This document shows positions 25,716-33,405 of a stretch of DNA of 39,302 nucleotides, piece by piece. Position 1 is the stretch's first letter, and each line of letters starts with the position of its first letter. This DNA comes from an uncultured Phascolarctobacterium sp. (GTDB lineage Bacteria > Bacillota > Negativicutes > Acidaminococcales > Acidaminococcaceae). Both the position numbers and the translations under genes were made by a program. The notes under the pieces are model-generated. The model was not told the DNA's origin, searched no databases, and saw nothing but the letters and a program-made list of their open reading frames with translations. The stretch spans positions 1-39,302 of the forward strand of contig CAUDEF010000019.1 of the NCBI GenBank assembly GCA_958448515.1, given 5' to 3'.

Positions 25716-26136
25716 TACTTATATCCTCCTCAACATCAATTAAAATCTTCATATCTCCATAAAGCTGTCCATCATGAGCCAGAGTATACTCAATTTCTAC
25801 ATGCCAAACGCCATCTCTGAAATAAGAATACACATAGGAAGTAGTTGTTTCCAAAGGTATTTTCATATAGGGCGTAACATAAATGCTTTTATCTATGTAT
25901 CCGCGGCAAAATTCCTGTCTGTGATCCAGACTTCCGCTGCGCAGAATAATTACCTTTTCTGCATCCCATTTCAGCGTAGTTTTGGTTCCTTCAAGACCGG
26001 ACTGCTCATTTTCTTCATAAAAAACGTAGTTAACTCCGTTCTTTTCAGTCATTTTACCTGCATAATTATGTTCGGTAGTCAGCGTACCTTCACTGTCTTT
26101 AGTTACGCTGACAATATGTATTTTAACAGGTTTCAT
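25705..26136 (-). CDS. ywiB: DUF1934 (YwiB-like) small beta-barrel protein
   Basis: The 143-residue protein belongs to the DUF1934 family, calycin-like beta-barrels of unknown function. Alternating beta segments are visible (KIHIVSVTKDSEG, NYVFYEENEQSGLEGTKTTLKW, VIILRSG, TTSYVYSYFRDGVWHVEIEYTL). The ATG at 26136 has GGAGG 7 bp upstream; the longer open frame to 26208 uses a TTG and lies in the structured leader. It is translationally coupled to argS through an 11-bp overlap, as in other Firmicutes. That conserved pairing hints at a link to translation or arginine supply, but no role is established. Confidence 0.85.
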   Translation of the reverse strand: MKPVKIHIVSVTKDSEGTLTTEHNYAGKMTEKNGVNYVFYEENEQSGLEGTKTTLKWDAEKVIILRSGSLDHRQEFCRGYIDKSIYVTPYMKIPLETTTSYVYSYFRDGVWHVEIEYTLAHDGQLYGDMKILIDVEEDISSGH

Positions 26137-26172
26137 ACGACAACCTCCGCAAACACGATTAGAGCCTGCCCA

Positions 26173-26213
26173 CTTTTCGCTCAGCACTTTATGATCGAAA
26201 AGGAGCAAGCTCC
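26173..26213 (-). promoter_or_regulatory. Structured leader of ywiB-argS-pyrG
   Basis: The transcript from the upstream promoter should have a leader of about 135 nt. It holds an inverted repeat CTTTTCG (26173-26179) with CGAAAAG (26196-26202) next to a small GGAG/CTCC hairpin (26202-26213). I do not recognise a riboswitch or T-box consensus in it. Confidence 0.4.
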
Positions 26214-26278
26214 CAGATTTTTGTCAATTTAATGCATACGCAGTAAAAAAGACCAAACCGATATTCTTTATCTTCAAT

Positions 26279-26307
26279 ATTATATACCAGCCATATGTAC
26301 CAGTCAA
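26279..26307 (-). promoter_or_regulatory. Promoter of ywiB-argS-pyrG
   Basis: On the minus strand, TTGACT (26307-26302) is followed by 17 bp and a perfect TATAAT (26284-26279). It is arranged back to back with the symporter promoter. Confidence 0.85.
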
Positions 26308-26350
26308 GGAAAGTAAAAAATTATCACCTTTTGTATACAATATTAAAAGC

Positions 26351-26380
26351 TTGTAAGATTATGTTTTTTTTGTGTATAAT
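26351..26380 (+). promoter_or_regulatory. Promoter of the sodium:solute symporter gene
   Basis: TTGTAA (26351-26356) is followed by 18 bp and a perfect TATAAT (26375-26380), 33 bp before the start codon. Confidence 0.82.
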
Positions 26381-26413
26381 ATCATTATCTATTTTATTAT
26401 CGGAGGGGTTTTT

Positions 26414-27907
26414 ATGCAACAGGATTTAGGCCTGATATTTGCTTTCGGGCTATATTTCTTAATGATGTTCGGCATGGGCGTCTACCACATGCGCGGCGAA
26501 CAGGATCTGGAAGGTTATGTACTTGGCGGACGTAAGGTAGGTCCCTGGGTTTCTGCCATGAGCGCCGAAGCATCGGATATGAGCGGCTGGATGCTGATGG
26601 GTCTGCCGGGTTATGCTTATGTCTCCGGCGTCAGTGCTTTCTGGATTGCTATCGGACTTGCTTTAGGTACATTTTTAAACTGGATTATCGTAGCAAGAAG
26701 ATTACGCGTATATACAAAAATTGCTAATGATTCCATTACTTTACCAGACTTTTTTGAAAATCGTTTCAGAGATAAAAGTAAAATTCTGCGTATTATTTCC
26801 GCAATATTTATTTTTATTTTCTTCCTTATTTATACTGCATCAGGATTTGTTGCCGGCGGACGTTTATTCAATACAGTTTTAGGCGTACCCTATTTTGAAT
26901 CCCTGCTTATTACTGCAGGCATTGTAGTGTTCTATACCTTTACAGGCGGCTATATTGCTGTTTGCCGCACTGACTTTGTTCAGGGCGTTATGATGTTTTT
27001 CGCAATTATTATCGTCCCTGTAACAGGTATGATTTACGCCGGAGGCCCGATAACCTCCTTTGAAACTCTTTATGAACTAAATGCCAATTACTTTAATTTC
27101 TTTACAGATGCAACAGGAGTTACCTTAAGCGTTACTGCTATTGTTTCTCTGCTGGCATGGGGCCTTGGCTACTTTGGCCAGCCGCATATTCTGGTACGCT
27201 TTATGGGTATCAGTTCTGCAAAAGAAATTCCTCAGGCTACCAAAATAGCTATGGTATGGGTAGTATTCTCTCTGTTTTTTGCTGTAACAGTTGGTCTTGT
27301 GGGACGTGTTGTCTTAGGCGACAGCCTGCAGGGTGTTAATACAGAAACAGTATTCATGGTTATGAATGATAAATTCTTTACCTCATTTATTGCCGGTGTC
27401 ATTACATCTGCAATTTTAGGTGCTATTATGAGTACCTCGTCCAGCCAGCTGCTTGTTACTGCCTCCGCAGTTTCCACAGATTTTTATCAGGCTCTGCTGC
27501 GCAAAAACGCAAAACCAAAAGAGCTTCTGATTGTCAGCAGAATTGCGGTTATTCTTGTTTCTGCATGCTCTCTGGCAATTGCCTCCAACCCTAATAACCT
27601 TATTTTAGATCTGGTAGCTTATGCCTGGGCCGGATTTGGCGCATCTTTTGGTCCGTTGGTACTCTTTTCTCTCTTCTGGCGCCGTATGACTCTGCGCGGT
27701 GCTATTGCGGGCGTTTTCTTCGGTGGCTGCACAGTACTTCTCTGGAAAGAGTTTTTTGCCTATACCGGCGTTTACGAAATTCTTCCCGGTTTTATAGTAT
27801 CCTGCCTTGCTATTCTCATCTTCAGCTTAACAGATAAAGAACCTGCTGCTGAAATTGTTCGTGACTTTGATGTAGCAGAAAAACATTTAAATACTTTAGA
27901 AGACTGA
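26414..27907 (+). CDS. putP: Sodium:solute symporter, probably sodium/proline symporter PutP
   Basis: The 497-residue membrane protein has about 13 hydrophobic helices and belongs to the SSS family. Matches to PutP include GGRKVGPWVSAMSAEASDMSGWMLMGLPG split over helix 2, FTGGYIAVCRTDFVQG, the WGLGYFGQPHILVRFM segment, and SAILGAIMSTSSSQLLVTAS in the sodium-site helix. It should import proline (or a related solute) with Na+. The ATG at 26414 follows GGAGGGG; an ATG 14 codons earlier overlaps the -10 region and is rejected. It has its own promoter and terminator, so it is a single-gene unit. Substrate assignment rests on overall resemblance and is less sure than the family. Confidence 0.92.
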   Translation: MQQDLGLIFAFGLYFLMMFGMGVYHMRGEQDLEGYVLGGRKVGPWVSAMSAEASDMSGWMLMGLPGYAYVSGVSAFWIAIGLALGTFLNWIIVARRLRVYTKIANDSITLPDFFENRFRDKSKILRIISAIFIFIFFLIYTASGFVAGGRLFNTVLGVPYFESLLITAGIVVFYTFTGGYIAVCRTDFVQGVMMFFAIIIVPVTGMIYAGGPITSFETLYELNANYFNFFTDATGVTLSVTAIVSLLAWGLGYFGQPHILVRFMGISSAKEIPQATKIAMVWVVFSLFFAVTVGLVGRVVLGDSLQGVNTETVFMVMNDKFFTSFIAGVITSAILGAIMSTSSSQLLVTASAVSTDFYQALLRKNAKPKELLIVSRIAVILVSACSLAIASNPNNLILDLVAYAWAGFGASFGPLVLFSLFWRRMTLRGAIAGVFFGGCTVLLWKEFFAYTGVYEILPGFIVSCLAILIFSLTDKEPAAEIVRDFDVAEKHLNTLED

Positions 27908-27921
27908 GTTCTCCCTTTACC

Positions 27922-27956
27922 AAAGACCTGAAATTATAAATTTCAGGTCTTTTTTT
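27922..27956 (+). terminator. Terminator of putP
   Basis: AGACCTGAAATT (27924-27935 region) pairs perfectly with AATTTCAGGTCT (27939-27950) around a 3-nt loop, followed by TTTTTT. Confidence 0.93.
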
Positions 27957-27984
27957 ATTACAATTATTACAAAATTCAGCATGA

Positions 27985-28024
27985 TTTAATATTGATTTAA
28001 CATTCGCATAATATTCCTTTAACA
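27985..28024 (+). promoter_or_regulatory. Pho-box-like array upstream of pstS
   Basis: Four heptamers lie at an exact 11-bp period: TTTAATA (27985), TTTAACA (27996), a degenerate CATAATA (28007) and TTTAACA (28018). TT(A/T)ACA-type direct repeats at 11-bp steps are the known binding pattern of Firmicutes PhoP. The array ends 9 bp before a TATACT -10 and replaces a -35, as expected for a PhoP-activated promoter. Confidence 0.78.
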
Positions 28025-28033
28025 ATACGGTTA

Positions 28034-28039
28034 TATACT
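28034..28039 (+). promoter_or_regulatory. -10 element of the pst operon
   Basis: TATACT lies directly downstream of the Pho-box-like array and 46 bp before the pstS start. No -35 consensus exists at the proper distance, which fits an activator-dependent promoter. Confidence 0.6.
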
Positions 28040-28084
28040 GAGCATGTAACAAATCCAAAAGATATTCAAGGGGGATATATTATA

Positions 28085-28966
28085 ATGAAATCCAAAAAAT
28101 TATTAGCTTTATCTTTAGCAACCATGTTTGCATTCGGCGTAGTTGGCTGCGGCAGCGATAACGATAAAAAAGAAACTGCTTCTGCTGATGGCGGCAAAAT
28201 TGTAGTTATATCTCGTGAAGATGGTTCCGGTACCCGCGGTGCTTTCATCGAACTTTTCGGTATTGAAAAGAAAGGTGAAGACGGCAAAAAAGTTGACCAC
28301 ACCACTGAAAGTGCTTCCATCACCAACAGCACTGCTGTTATGATGACCACCGTAGCAGGCAATAAAGATGCTATCGGCTACATCTCCTTAGGTTCCTTAA
28401 ACGACACCGTAAAAGGTCTGGAAATTGACGGCGCAAAAGCAACTGCTGACAATATTAAAAACGGTTCTTACAAAATCGCTCGTCCTTTCAACATCGTAAC
28501 CAAAGGCGAAGTTAGTCCTGCAGCAAAAGATTTCATGGCTTTCATCATGTCCAAAGAAGGTCAGAAAGTTGTTTCCGATAACGGCTATATCGGCGACGAC
28601 AAAGCTGCTGCTTATGCAGGTTCCAAACAATCCGGCAAAATTGTAATCGGCGGTTCTTCTTCCGTAACTCCGGTAATGGAAAAATTGAAAGAAGCTTACA
28701 TCAAAGTAAATCCTGATGTAAACATCGAAGTACAGCAAAGTGACTCCACCACCGGTGTTAAATCTGTAATCAGCGGTATCTGCGATATTGGTATGGCTTC
28801 CCGTGAAATCAAAAAGAGCGAACTTGATGCAGGCGTAAAAAATACTGTAATCGCTACTGACGGTATTGCAGTTGTAGTTAACAAAGAAAACAAAGTAAAT
28901 AACCTTACAAAAGCACAAGTTGCTGATATTTTCACCGGCAAAGTTACCGAATGGAGCAAACTCTAA
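28085..28966 (+). CDS. pstS: Phosphate-binding lipoprotein PstS, circularly permuted order
   Basis: This is the extracytoplasmic phosphate receptor of the Pst importer. The 293-residue precursor has a lipoprotein signal with lipobox VVGC and lipidated Cys22. In canonical PstS the GASSSV...W segment comes first and VVxRxDGSGT second. Here the order is reversed: residues 38-169 carry KIVVISREDGSGTRGAF, TTVAGNKDAIGYISLGSL and SKEGQKVVSDNGYI, while residues 185-293 carry KIVIGGSSSVTPVMEKL, QQSDSTTGV, DIGMASRE, and end at DIFTGKVTEWSKL. Both halves look intact, including the phosphate-binding SSS and SGT loops. I recall similar ordering in clostridial homologues but cannot check. The ribosome binding site is GGGGGA. 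It is first in pstSCAB-phoU, behind a Pho-box-like array. Confidence 0.92.
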   Translation: MKSKKLLALSLATMFAFGVVGCGSDNDKKETASADGGKIVVISREDGSGTRGAFIELFGIEKKGEDGKKVDHTTESASITNSTAVMMTTVAGNKDAIGYISLGSLNDTVKGLEIDGAKATADNIKNGSYKIARPFNIVTKGEVSPAAKDFMAFIMSKEGQKVVSDNGYIGDDKAAAYAGSKQSGKIVIGGSSSVTPVMEKLKEAYIKVNPDVNIEVQQSDSTTGVKSVISGICDIGMASREIKKSELDAGVKNTVIATDGIAVVVNKENKVNNLTKAQVADIFTGKVTEWSKL

Positions 28967-28993
28967 TCTGAGTTAAAACTTAATAGATGACAT

Positions 28994-29023
28994 TAAAGGT
29001 TACCTTGCATAAGGTAGCCTTTA
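28994..29023 (+). terminator. Intercistronic hairpin between pstS and pstC
   Basis: A 13-bp stem (28994-29006 with 29011-29023, one G-U pair, GCAT loop) lies between the two genes. It lacks a proper T tract, so it probably acts as an attenuator or as a 3' block that stabilises pstS mRNA. That would give more receptor than permease. Confidence 0.65.
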
Positions 29024-29073
29024 ATTATAAGATAATGAAACTTTTATGATATTTAATGATTTGGTGAGGTCTT

Positions 29074-29925
29074 ATGAACAAAAGCAAAGAAAAAATCATG
29101 CACTTTGTTTTCTTAGGGGCAGCCTGTGCTTCTATCGCCTTAGTTGCCATGATATGCGTATTCTTATTTGCTAACGGTATTCCTACTATTGGCAAAATCG
29201 GTGTAACCGACTTTTTATTAGGAGAAAAATGGCGTCCTACAAATGATATTTTTGGCATACTGCCCATGATTTTAGGCAGTATTTATGTAACTATCGGCGC
29301 AATTATAGTTGGTGTGCCCATTGGTATTTTTACAGCAGTGTTTATGGCAAGGTTCTGCCCTCCTGCTTTTTATAAAGTATTAAAACCTGCAGTTGAACTT
29401 CTGGCAGGTATTCCCTCCGTAGTTTACGGCTTCTTTGGTCTGGTAATTATGGTACCTCTTATCCGCGAACTGTTCGGCGGCACCGGCAGCAGCATGCTGA
29501 CTGCTTCTCTGCTGCTTGGCATGATGATTCTTCCTACCATCATCAGCGTTGCTGAAGCTTCCCTGCGCGCAGTCCCTAACAGCTATTATGAAGGTGCGCT
29601 GGCACTTGGCGCGGGCCATGTACGCAGCGTGTTCTTCACTATAGTTCCGGCAGCAAAATCAGGTATTATGGCAGGCATTATTCTCGGTGTAGGCCGTGCC
29701 ATCGGTGAAACAATGGCAGTTATCATGGTAGCAGGCAATCAGGCCCGCATGCCCCAGGGTTTGCTTGAAGGCGTACGTACAATGACAACAAACATTGTTA
29801 TTGAAATGGGCTATGCAGCTGATCTCCATCGTGATGCTTTAATTGCTACAGCTGTAGTACTGTTTGTCTTCATCCTGATTATCAATCTTACATTTTCTTA
29901 TTTGAAAGGTAAGGTGGCGCAATAA
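29074..29925 (+). CDS. pstC: Phosphate ABC transporter permease PstC
   Basis: This is one of two membrane subunits that form the phosphate channel. The 283 residues have six membrane helices with the ABC permease EAA loop EGALALGAGHVRSVFFTIVPAAKSGIMAG in pieces, and PstC-type PSVVYGFFGLVIMVPL after the first helices. A large first periplasmic loop (KIGVTDFLLGEKWRPTNDIFGILP) separates PstC from PstA. The ATG at 29074 follows GGTGAGG. Its stop overlaps the pstA start by one base (TAATG), so the two subunits are translationally coupled. Confidence 0.95.
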   Translation: MNKSKEKIMHFVFLGAACASIALVAMICVFLFANGIPTIGKIGVTDFLLGEKWRPTNDIFGILPMILGSIYVTIGAIIVGVPIGIFTAVFMARFCPPAFYKVLKPAVELLAGIPSVVYGFFGLVIMVPLIRELFGGTGSSMLTASLLLGMMILPTIISVAEASLRAVPNSYYEGALALGAGHVRSVFFTIVPAAKSGIMAGIILGVGRAIGETMAVIMVAGNQARMPQGLLEGVRTMTTNIVIEMGYAADLHRDALIATAVVLFVFILIINLTFSYLKGKVAQ

Positions 29926-30791
29926 TGAGTAATTTAAAAGCTAATCTCAGAAAAACCTTATACAGTTATGGTACAGAGCCATCTGCAGTAATTCTTCTGG
30001 CATGTGTCTGGGGTTCTGCAATTATCACTTTTTTAACTTTGGCTTTTATCCTGCTGTATATTTTGTGGCAGGGTATTCCCAATATCAATGCTGGTTTATT
30101 TGCTCTGGAATATAATACAAAAAATGTTTCCTTATTCCCTGCAATGCTGGATACAGTAATCATGGTGCTTCTGGCACTTTTAATGGCTACTCCCCTTGGC
30201 GTATTTGCAGCAATTTACCTGGTTGAATATGCCAAACGCGGCAACAAAGTAGTAAATGTAGTTCGTGTAACTGCAGATACCCTTTCCGGTATTCCCTCTA
30301 TTGTTTATGGTCTGTTTGGTATGCTGTTTTTTGTAGTTTATCTGAAAATGGGCTACTCCCTTTTAGCAGGTGCCTGCACAGTAGCAATCATGGTACTGCC
30401 GCTGATTATGCGTACCACAGAAGAAGCTTTAAAAGCTATTCCTGACAGCTACCGCGAAGGCAGTTACGGCCTTGGCGCAGGCAAATTACGTACCGTATTT
30501 TCCGTAATTCTGCCTTCTGCAATTCCGGGTATTCTGGCAGGTATTATTTTAAGTATCGGCCGTATCGTAGGCGAAACAGCAGCTTTGATTTACACCTCCG
30601 GTACTGTAGCGGCGCTTCCGGAAAACATCTTCTCTTCCGGTCGTACTCTGGCAGTTCATATGTACGTACTTGCCAGCGAAGGCCTTTACATTCCACAGGC
30701 CTATGCTACTGCAGTTATCCTTGTTGTTATCGTAATTGCAATCAATACATTATCTGGACGTTTAGCTCGTAAACTTATGAAGGGGAATTAA
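29925..30791 (+). CDS. pstA: Phosphate ABC transporter permease PstA
   Basis: This is the second channel subunit of the phosphate importer. The 288 residues contain six membrane helices. The EAA motif is seen in EGSYGLGAGKLRTVFSVILP, and SGIPSIVYGLFGMLFFV is the typical PstA counterpart of the PstC helix. It begins at the ATG overlapping the pstC stop codon by one base. Two bases separate its stop from the pstB start, and GGGGA near its end serves as the pstB ribosome binding site, so pstC-A-B are read as one coupled block. Confidence 0.95.
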   Translation: MSNLKANLRKTLYSYGTEPSAVILLACVWGSAIITFLTLAFILLYILWQGIPNINAGLFALEYNTKNVSLFPAMLDTVIMVLLALLMATPLGVFAAIYLVEYAKRGNKVVNVVRVTADTLSGIPSIVYGLFGMLFFVVYLKMGYSLLAGACTVAIMVLPLIMRTTEEALKAIPDSYREGSYGLGAGKLRTVFSVILPSAIPGILAGIILSIGRIVGETAALIYTSGTVAALPENIFSSGRTLAVHMYVLASEGLYIPQAYATAVILVVIVIAINTLSGRLARKLMKGN

Positions 30792-30793
30792 TA

Positions 30794-31546
30794 ATGCAAG
30801 ATAAAATTACTATTGAAAACTTAAACTTATACTACAATGACTTCCATGCTTTAAAAGGCATTGACATGCACATCAAAGAAAAAGAAATTACTGCCTTCAT
30901 CGGTCCTTCCGGTTGCGGTAAATCCACTCTTTTAAAATCTTTAAACCGTATGAATGACCTTGTAGAAGGCTGCCGTATCACCGGCAATGTTCTTTTAAAC
31001 GGCGAAAATATCTTCACCACAGAAGATGTAAACCTGCTCAGAAAACGTGTAGGCATGGTATTCCAAAAACCAAATCCGTTCCCGATGAGCGTTTATGATA
31101 ATATTGCTTTCGGACCTCGTACTCACGGCATTACATCCAAATCCAAACTGGATGAAATTGTAGAAGAATCTCTGCGTAAAGCTGCTATCTGGGAAGAAAC
31201 CAAAGATCGTTTAAGTAAAAGTGCTCTCGGCTTCTCCGGCGGTCAGCAGCAGCGCCTTTGCATTGCCAGAGCGCTGGCAGTACAGCCGGAAGTTCTCCTT
31301 ATGGACGAACCTACCTCTGCTCTTGACCCTATCTCTACATTAAAAATCGAAGATCTGGCTTTGGAACTGAAAAAAGATTATACCATTGTTATCGTAACCC
31401 ATAACATGCAGCAGGCTGCCCGTATCTCTGATAAAACCGGTTTCTTCCTGCTTGGCGATCTTATTGAATTTGACGAAACAAAAGAAATCTTCGGCAATCC
31501 TAAAAATCCTAAAACAGAAGAATATATCACTGGCCGTTTCGGTTAA
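30794..31546 (+). CDS. pstB: Phosphate ABC transporter ATP-binding protein PstB
   Basis: PstB hydrolyses ATP to drive phosphate import. The 250 residues are standard. Walker A is GPSGCGKST (about 35-43) followed by the PstB-specific LLKSLNRMNDLVEGC. The Q-loop VGMVFQKPNPFPMSVYDN, ABC signature SGGQQQRLCIARALA, Walker B LLMDEPTSALDP and switch histidine in VTHNMQQAARISD are all present. The conserved NPFPMSVYDN segment separates it from other ABC ATPases. The ATG at 30794 has AAGGGGA upstream. It is followed 26 bp later by phoU. Confidence 0.97.
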   Translation: MQDKITIENLNLYYNDFHALKGIDMHIKEKEITAFIGPSGCGKSTLLKSLNRMNDLVEGCRITGNVLLNGENIFTTEDVNLLRKRVGMVFQKPNPFPMSVYDNIAFGPRTHGITSKSKLDEIVEESLRKAAIWEETKDRLSKSALGFSGGQQQRLCIARALAVQPEVLLMDEPTSALDPISTLKIEDLALELKKDYTIVIVTHNMQQAARISDKTGFFLLGDLIEFDETKEIFGNPKNPKTEEYITGRFG

Positions 31547-31572
31547 TTTATGTAAGGCAGGTAATAAACATT

Positions 31573-32238
31573 ATGAACAGAGTAAATTATGTAAAAGACT
31601 TAAACAATTTAGTTGGCAGCGTAGAAAGTATGGGCGAAGCGCTCTTAAATACTCTTGACCAGGTTATTGCAAATCTTGAAGAAAAAGATGTTGCTCTTGC
31701 GCATCAGATTATTGCTGATGATGATATTTTTGATAATCAGGAACTGGAAATTGAAAAACAATGTTTCAGCCTTCTGCTGCTGCAGGCACCTGTTGCCAGC
31801 GACTTGCGCGAAATCTCCTCTATTCTGAAGCTTGTAGGTGATATGGAACGCATTGCCGATCATTGCAGTGATATTTCTCAATACACACTGCAGCTGGCTG
31901 ATTACGAAAATGTTCCCATGCCCAACAACTTCATGCCCATGATGAACATTATGCGCTCCATGGTCAAAGACAGTATCACTGCCATCAGCAGCAATGATGC
32001 AGAGCTTGCCAAAGTTATTATTGCAACTGATAATGAAGTTGATGCTTACTTCACTCAGATGCGTCATGATCTGACTAAACTGATGCAGGAAAAACCCTAT
32101 TTTGTACCCCAGTATGTAAACTACCTCATGATTGCCAAATATGTGGAACGTATTGCCGATCATGCAACAAACATTGCGGAATGGGTTATTTATATTGTAA
32201 AAAATGAATTAGTTGAAGGCGACTCTCAGGCTAAATAA
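31573..32238 (+). CDS. phoU: Phosphate signalling protein PhoU
   Basis: PhoU is a cytoplasmic helical protein that tunes the Pst importer and, where present, the PhoR sensor kinase. The 221 residues form two repeated three-helix bundles. Each has the metal-binding motif: ERIADHCSDIS in the first and ERIADHATNIAEW in the second. It lies last in pstSCAB-phoU and ends at a strong terminator. No phoPR two-component genes are in this window, so the regulator that binds the Pho-box-like array must be encoded elsewhere. Confidence 0.95.
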   Translation: MNRVNYVKDLNNLVGSVESMGEALLNTLDQVIANLEEKDVALAHQIIADDDIFDNQELEIEKQCFSLLLLQAPVASDLREISSILKLVGDMERIADHCSDISQYTLQLADYENVPMPNNFMPMMNIMRSMVKDSITAISSNDAELAKVIIATDNEVDAYFTQMRHDLTKLMQEKPYFVPQYVNYLMIAKYVERIADHATNIAEWVIYIVKNELVEGDSQAK

Positions 32239-32260
32239 GGTTCATAAACCTTACACCATA

Positions 32261-32309
32261 TGCACCTGTAAATTGTTGTTTAGAGCAACTTTTGCAGGTG
32301 CAGTTTTTT
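32261..32309 (+). terminator. Terminator of the pst-phoU operon
   Basis: TGCACCTG (32261-32268) pairs with CAGGTGCA (32295-32302). An inner GTTG/CAAC stem is also present, and a run of seven T's follows. A smaller AAGGTT/AACCTT hairpin (32237-32252) overlaps the phoU stop. Confidence 0.88.
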
Positions 32310-32358
32310 TATACATTATAATCTGGTATAATTGTAGCAAATCACAACGGAGGTTTTT

Positions 32359-32772
32359 ATGAACAGAATAATTTTAGCATATAATTTTACTCCCCCAAGA
32401 CTGCAGGCACTGAAAATAATCTGCATGCTGGTTAAGGCCCAGTGCAAGGTTGTAGAACGCAAAGACATGCTGCAGCCTGTCGGCTATCTGGCAGGAATTA
32501 AAACAGTAGCTTCTGTAAACGAACAGTTTACAGAAGCTACTCATACAGATGAAATGCTTTTTCTCTGCGGCTTTGACCGACCTGCACTGGATAAACTACT
32601 TACAGCTATCAGAAAAAGCGCTCTGAAGCAGATACATTTAAAAGCCATGCTCACCGCGCACAATATGACCTGGAACGGTGTTCAGCTGATGGATGAGCTG
32701 ACTGAAGAACATAATTACATGACCGGACAAAATAACCAGAGTCAAACGGAACATACTACCACAAATAACTAA
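32359..32772 (+). CDS. DUF3783 family protein
   Basis: The 137-residue protein looks like a DUF3783 member, a family of unknown function common in anaerobic Firmicutes. The typical core MLFLCGFDRPALDKLLTAIRK is followed by LKAMLTAHNMTWNGVQLMDELTEEHNYM. It is soluble and without a signal peptide; the last 15 residues are a polar Gln/Thr/Asn tail. The ATG at 32359 has CGGAGG upstream. Two TATAAT hexamers (32317 and 32327) precede it but without a convincing -35. It stands alone between the pst terminator and yajQ. Confidence 0.75.
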   Translation: MNRIILAYNFTPPRLQALKIICMLVKAQCKVVERKDMLQPVGYLAGIKTVASVNEQFTEATHTDEMLFLCGFDRPALDKLLTAIRKSALKQIHLKAMLTAHNMTWNGVQLMDELTEEHNYMTGQNNQSQTEHTTTNN

Positions 32773-32818
32773 TCTTATGATAGAATAGTACTATAATAAA
32801 TTTCGGAGGTATAACCAC

Positions 32819-33310
32819 ATGGCAAAAGACAGTTCCTTTGACGTTGTTTCTCAGGTTGATATGCAGGAAATGGACAATGCTGTCAATCAGGTAAAAAAAG
32901 AAATTGATCAGCGCTACGACTTCCGCGGCAGTAATGCATCTATTGAACTGGAAGACAAAGGCGTAAAAATTGCTGCAGAAGATGAATACAAACTGGAAAC
33001 CATTATCGACATGCTACGCGTAAAAATGGCAAAAAGAGGTATTCCTCTGCGTTGCCTTGTTCCCGGCAAAGTTGAACCTGCTGCGAAAAATACCGTTCGT
33101 CAGCAGCTGGAAATTCAGCAGGGTATTCCTAAAGACAAGGCAAAAGCTATTGTTGCCGCAATTAAAGCAACCAAATTAAAAGTAAATGCTCAGATGCAGG
33201 ACGATCAGGTTCGTGTATCCGGTGCAAAAAAAGACGACCTGCAGGCAGTTATCCAAACTTTAAAAGCAGGCGATTTCGGCGTAGACTTACAGTTCATCAA
33301 CATGCGCTAA
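32819..33310 (+). CDS. yajQ: YajQ family nucleotide-binding protein
   Basis: The 163-residue protein belongs to the YajQ/UPF0234 family, which has two ferredoxin-like domains. Some members bind cyclic di-GMP or tRNA, and others are said to act in gene regulation. The sequence starts MAKDSSFDVVSQVDMQEM and has the conserved EIDQRYDFRGSNASIEL and the final GDFGVDLQFINMR. The ATG at 32819 follows CGGAGG, and a TATAAT lies at 32792-32797 without a good -35. It ends at a strong UUCG-loop terminator and is probably monocistronic. The ligand in this organism cannot be told from sequence. Confidence 0.92.
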   Translation: MAKDSSFDVVSQVDMQEMDNAVNQVKKEIDQRYDFRGSNASIELEDKGVKIAAEDEYKLETIIDMLRVKMAKRGIPLRCLVPGKVEPAAKNTVRQQLEIQQGIPKDKAKAIVAAIKATKLKVNAQMQDDQVRVSGAKKDDLQAVIQTLKAGDFGVDLQFINMR

Positions 33311-33313
33311 TTT

Positions 33314-33338
33314 AAAGACAGCTTCGGCTGTCTTTTTT
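33314..33338 (+). terminator. Terminator of yajQ
   Basis: AAGACAGC (33315-33322) and GCTGTCTT (33327-33334) form a perfect stem closed by a TTCG tetraloop, followed by T's. Confidence 0.93.
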
Positions 33339-33405
33339 CTTAAATATCACACACAACATTCTGAAATAAGTTATAATAAACTAAAAAGAACTGTCAGGTG
33401 GTATT

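Noticed and set aside
26137..26278. A T-box or arginine riboswitch before ywiB-argS
   Set aside because: No GGGTGGNACCGCG-like T-box sequence and no terminator with a T-run are present in the leader.
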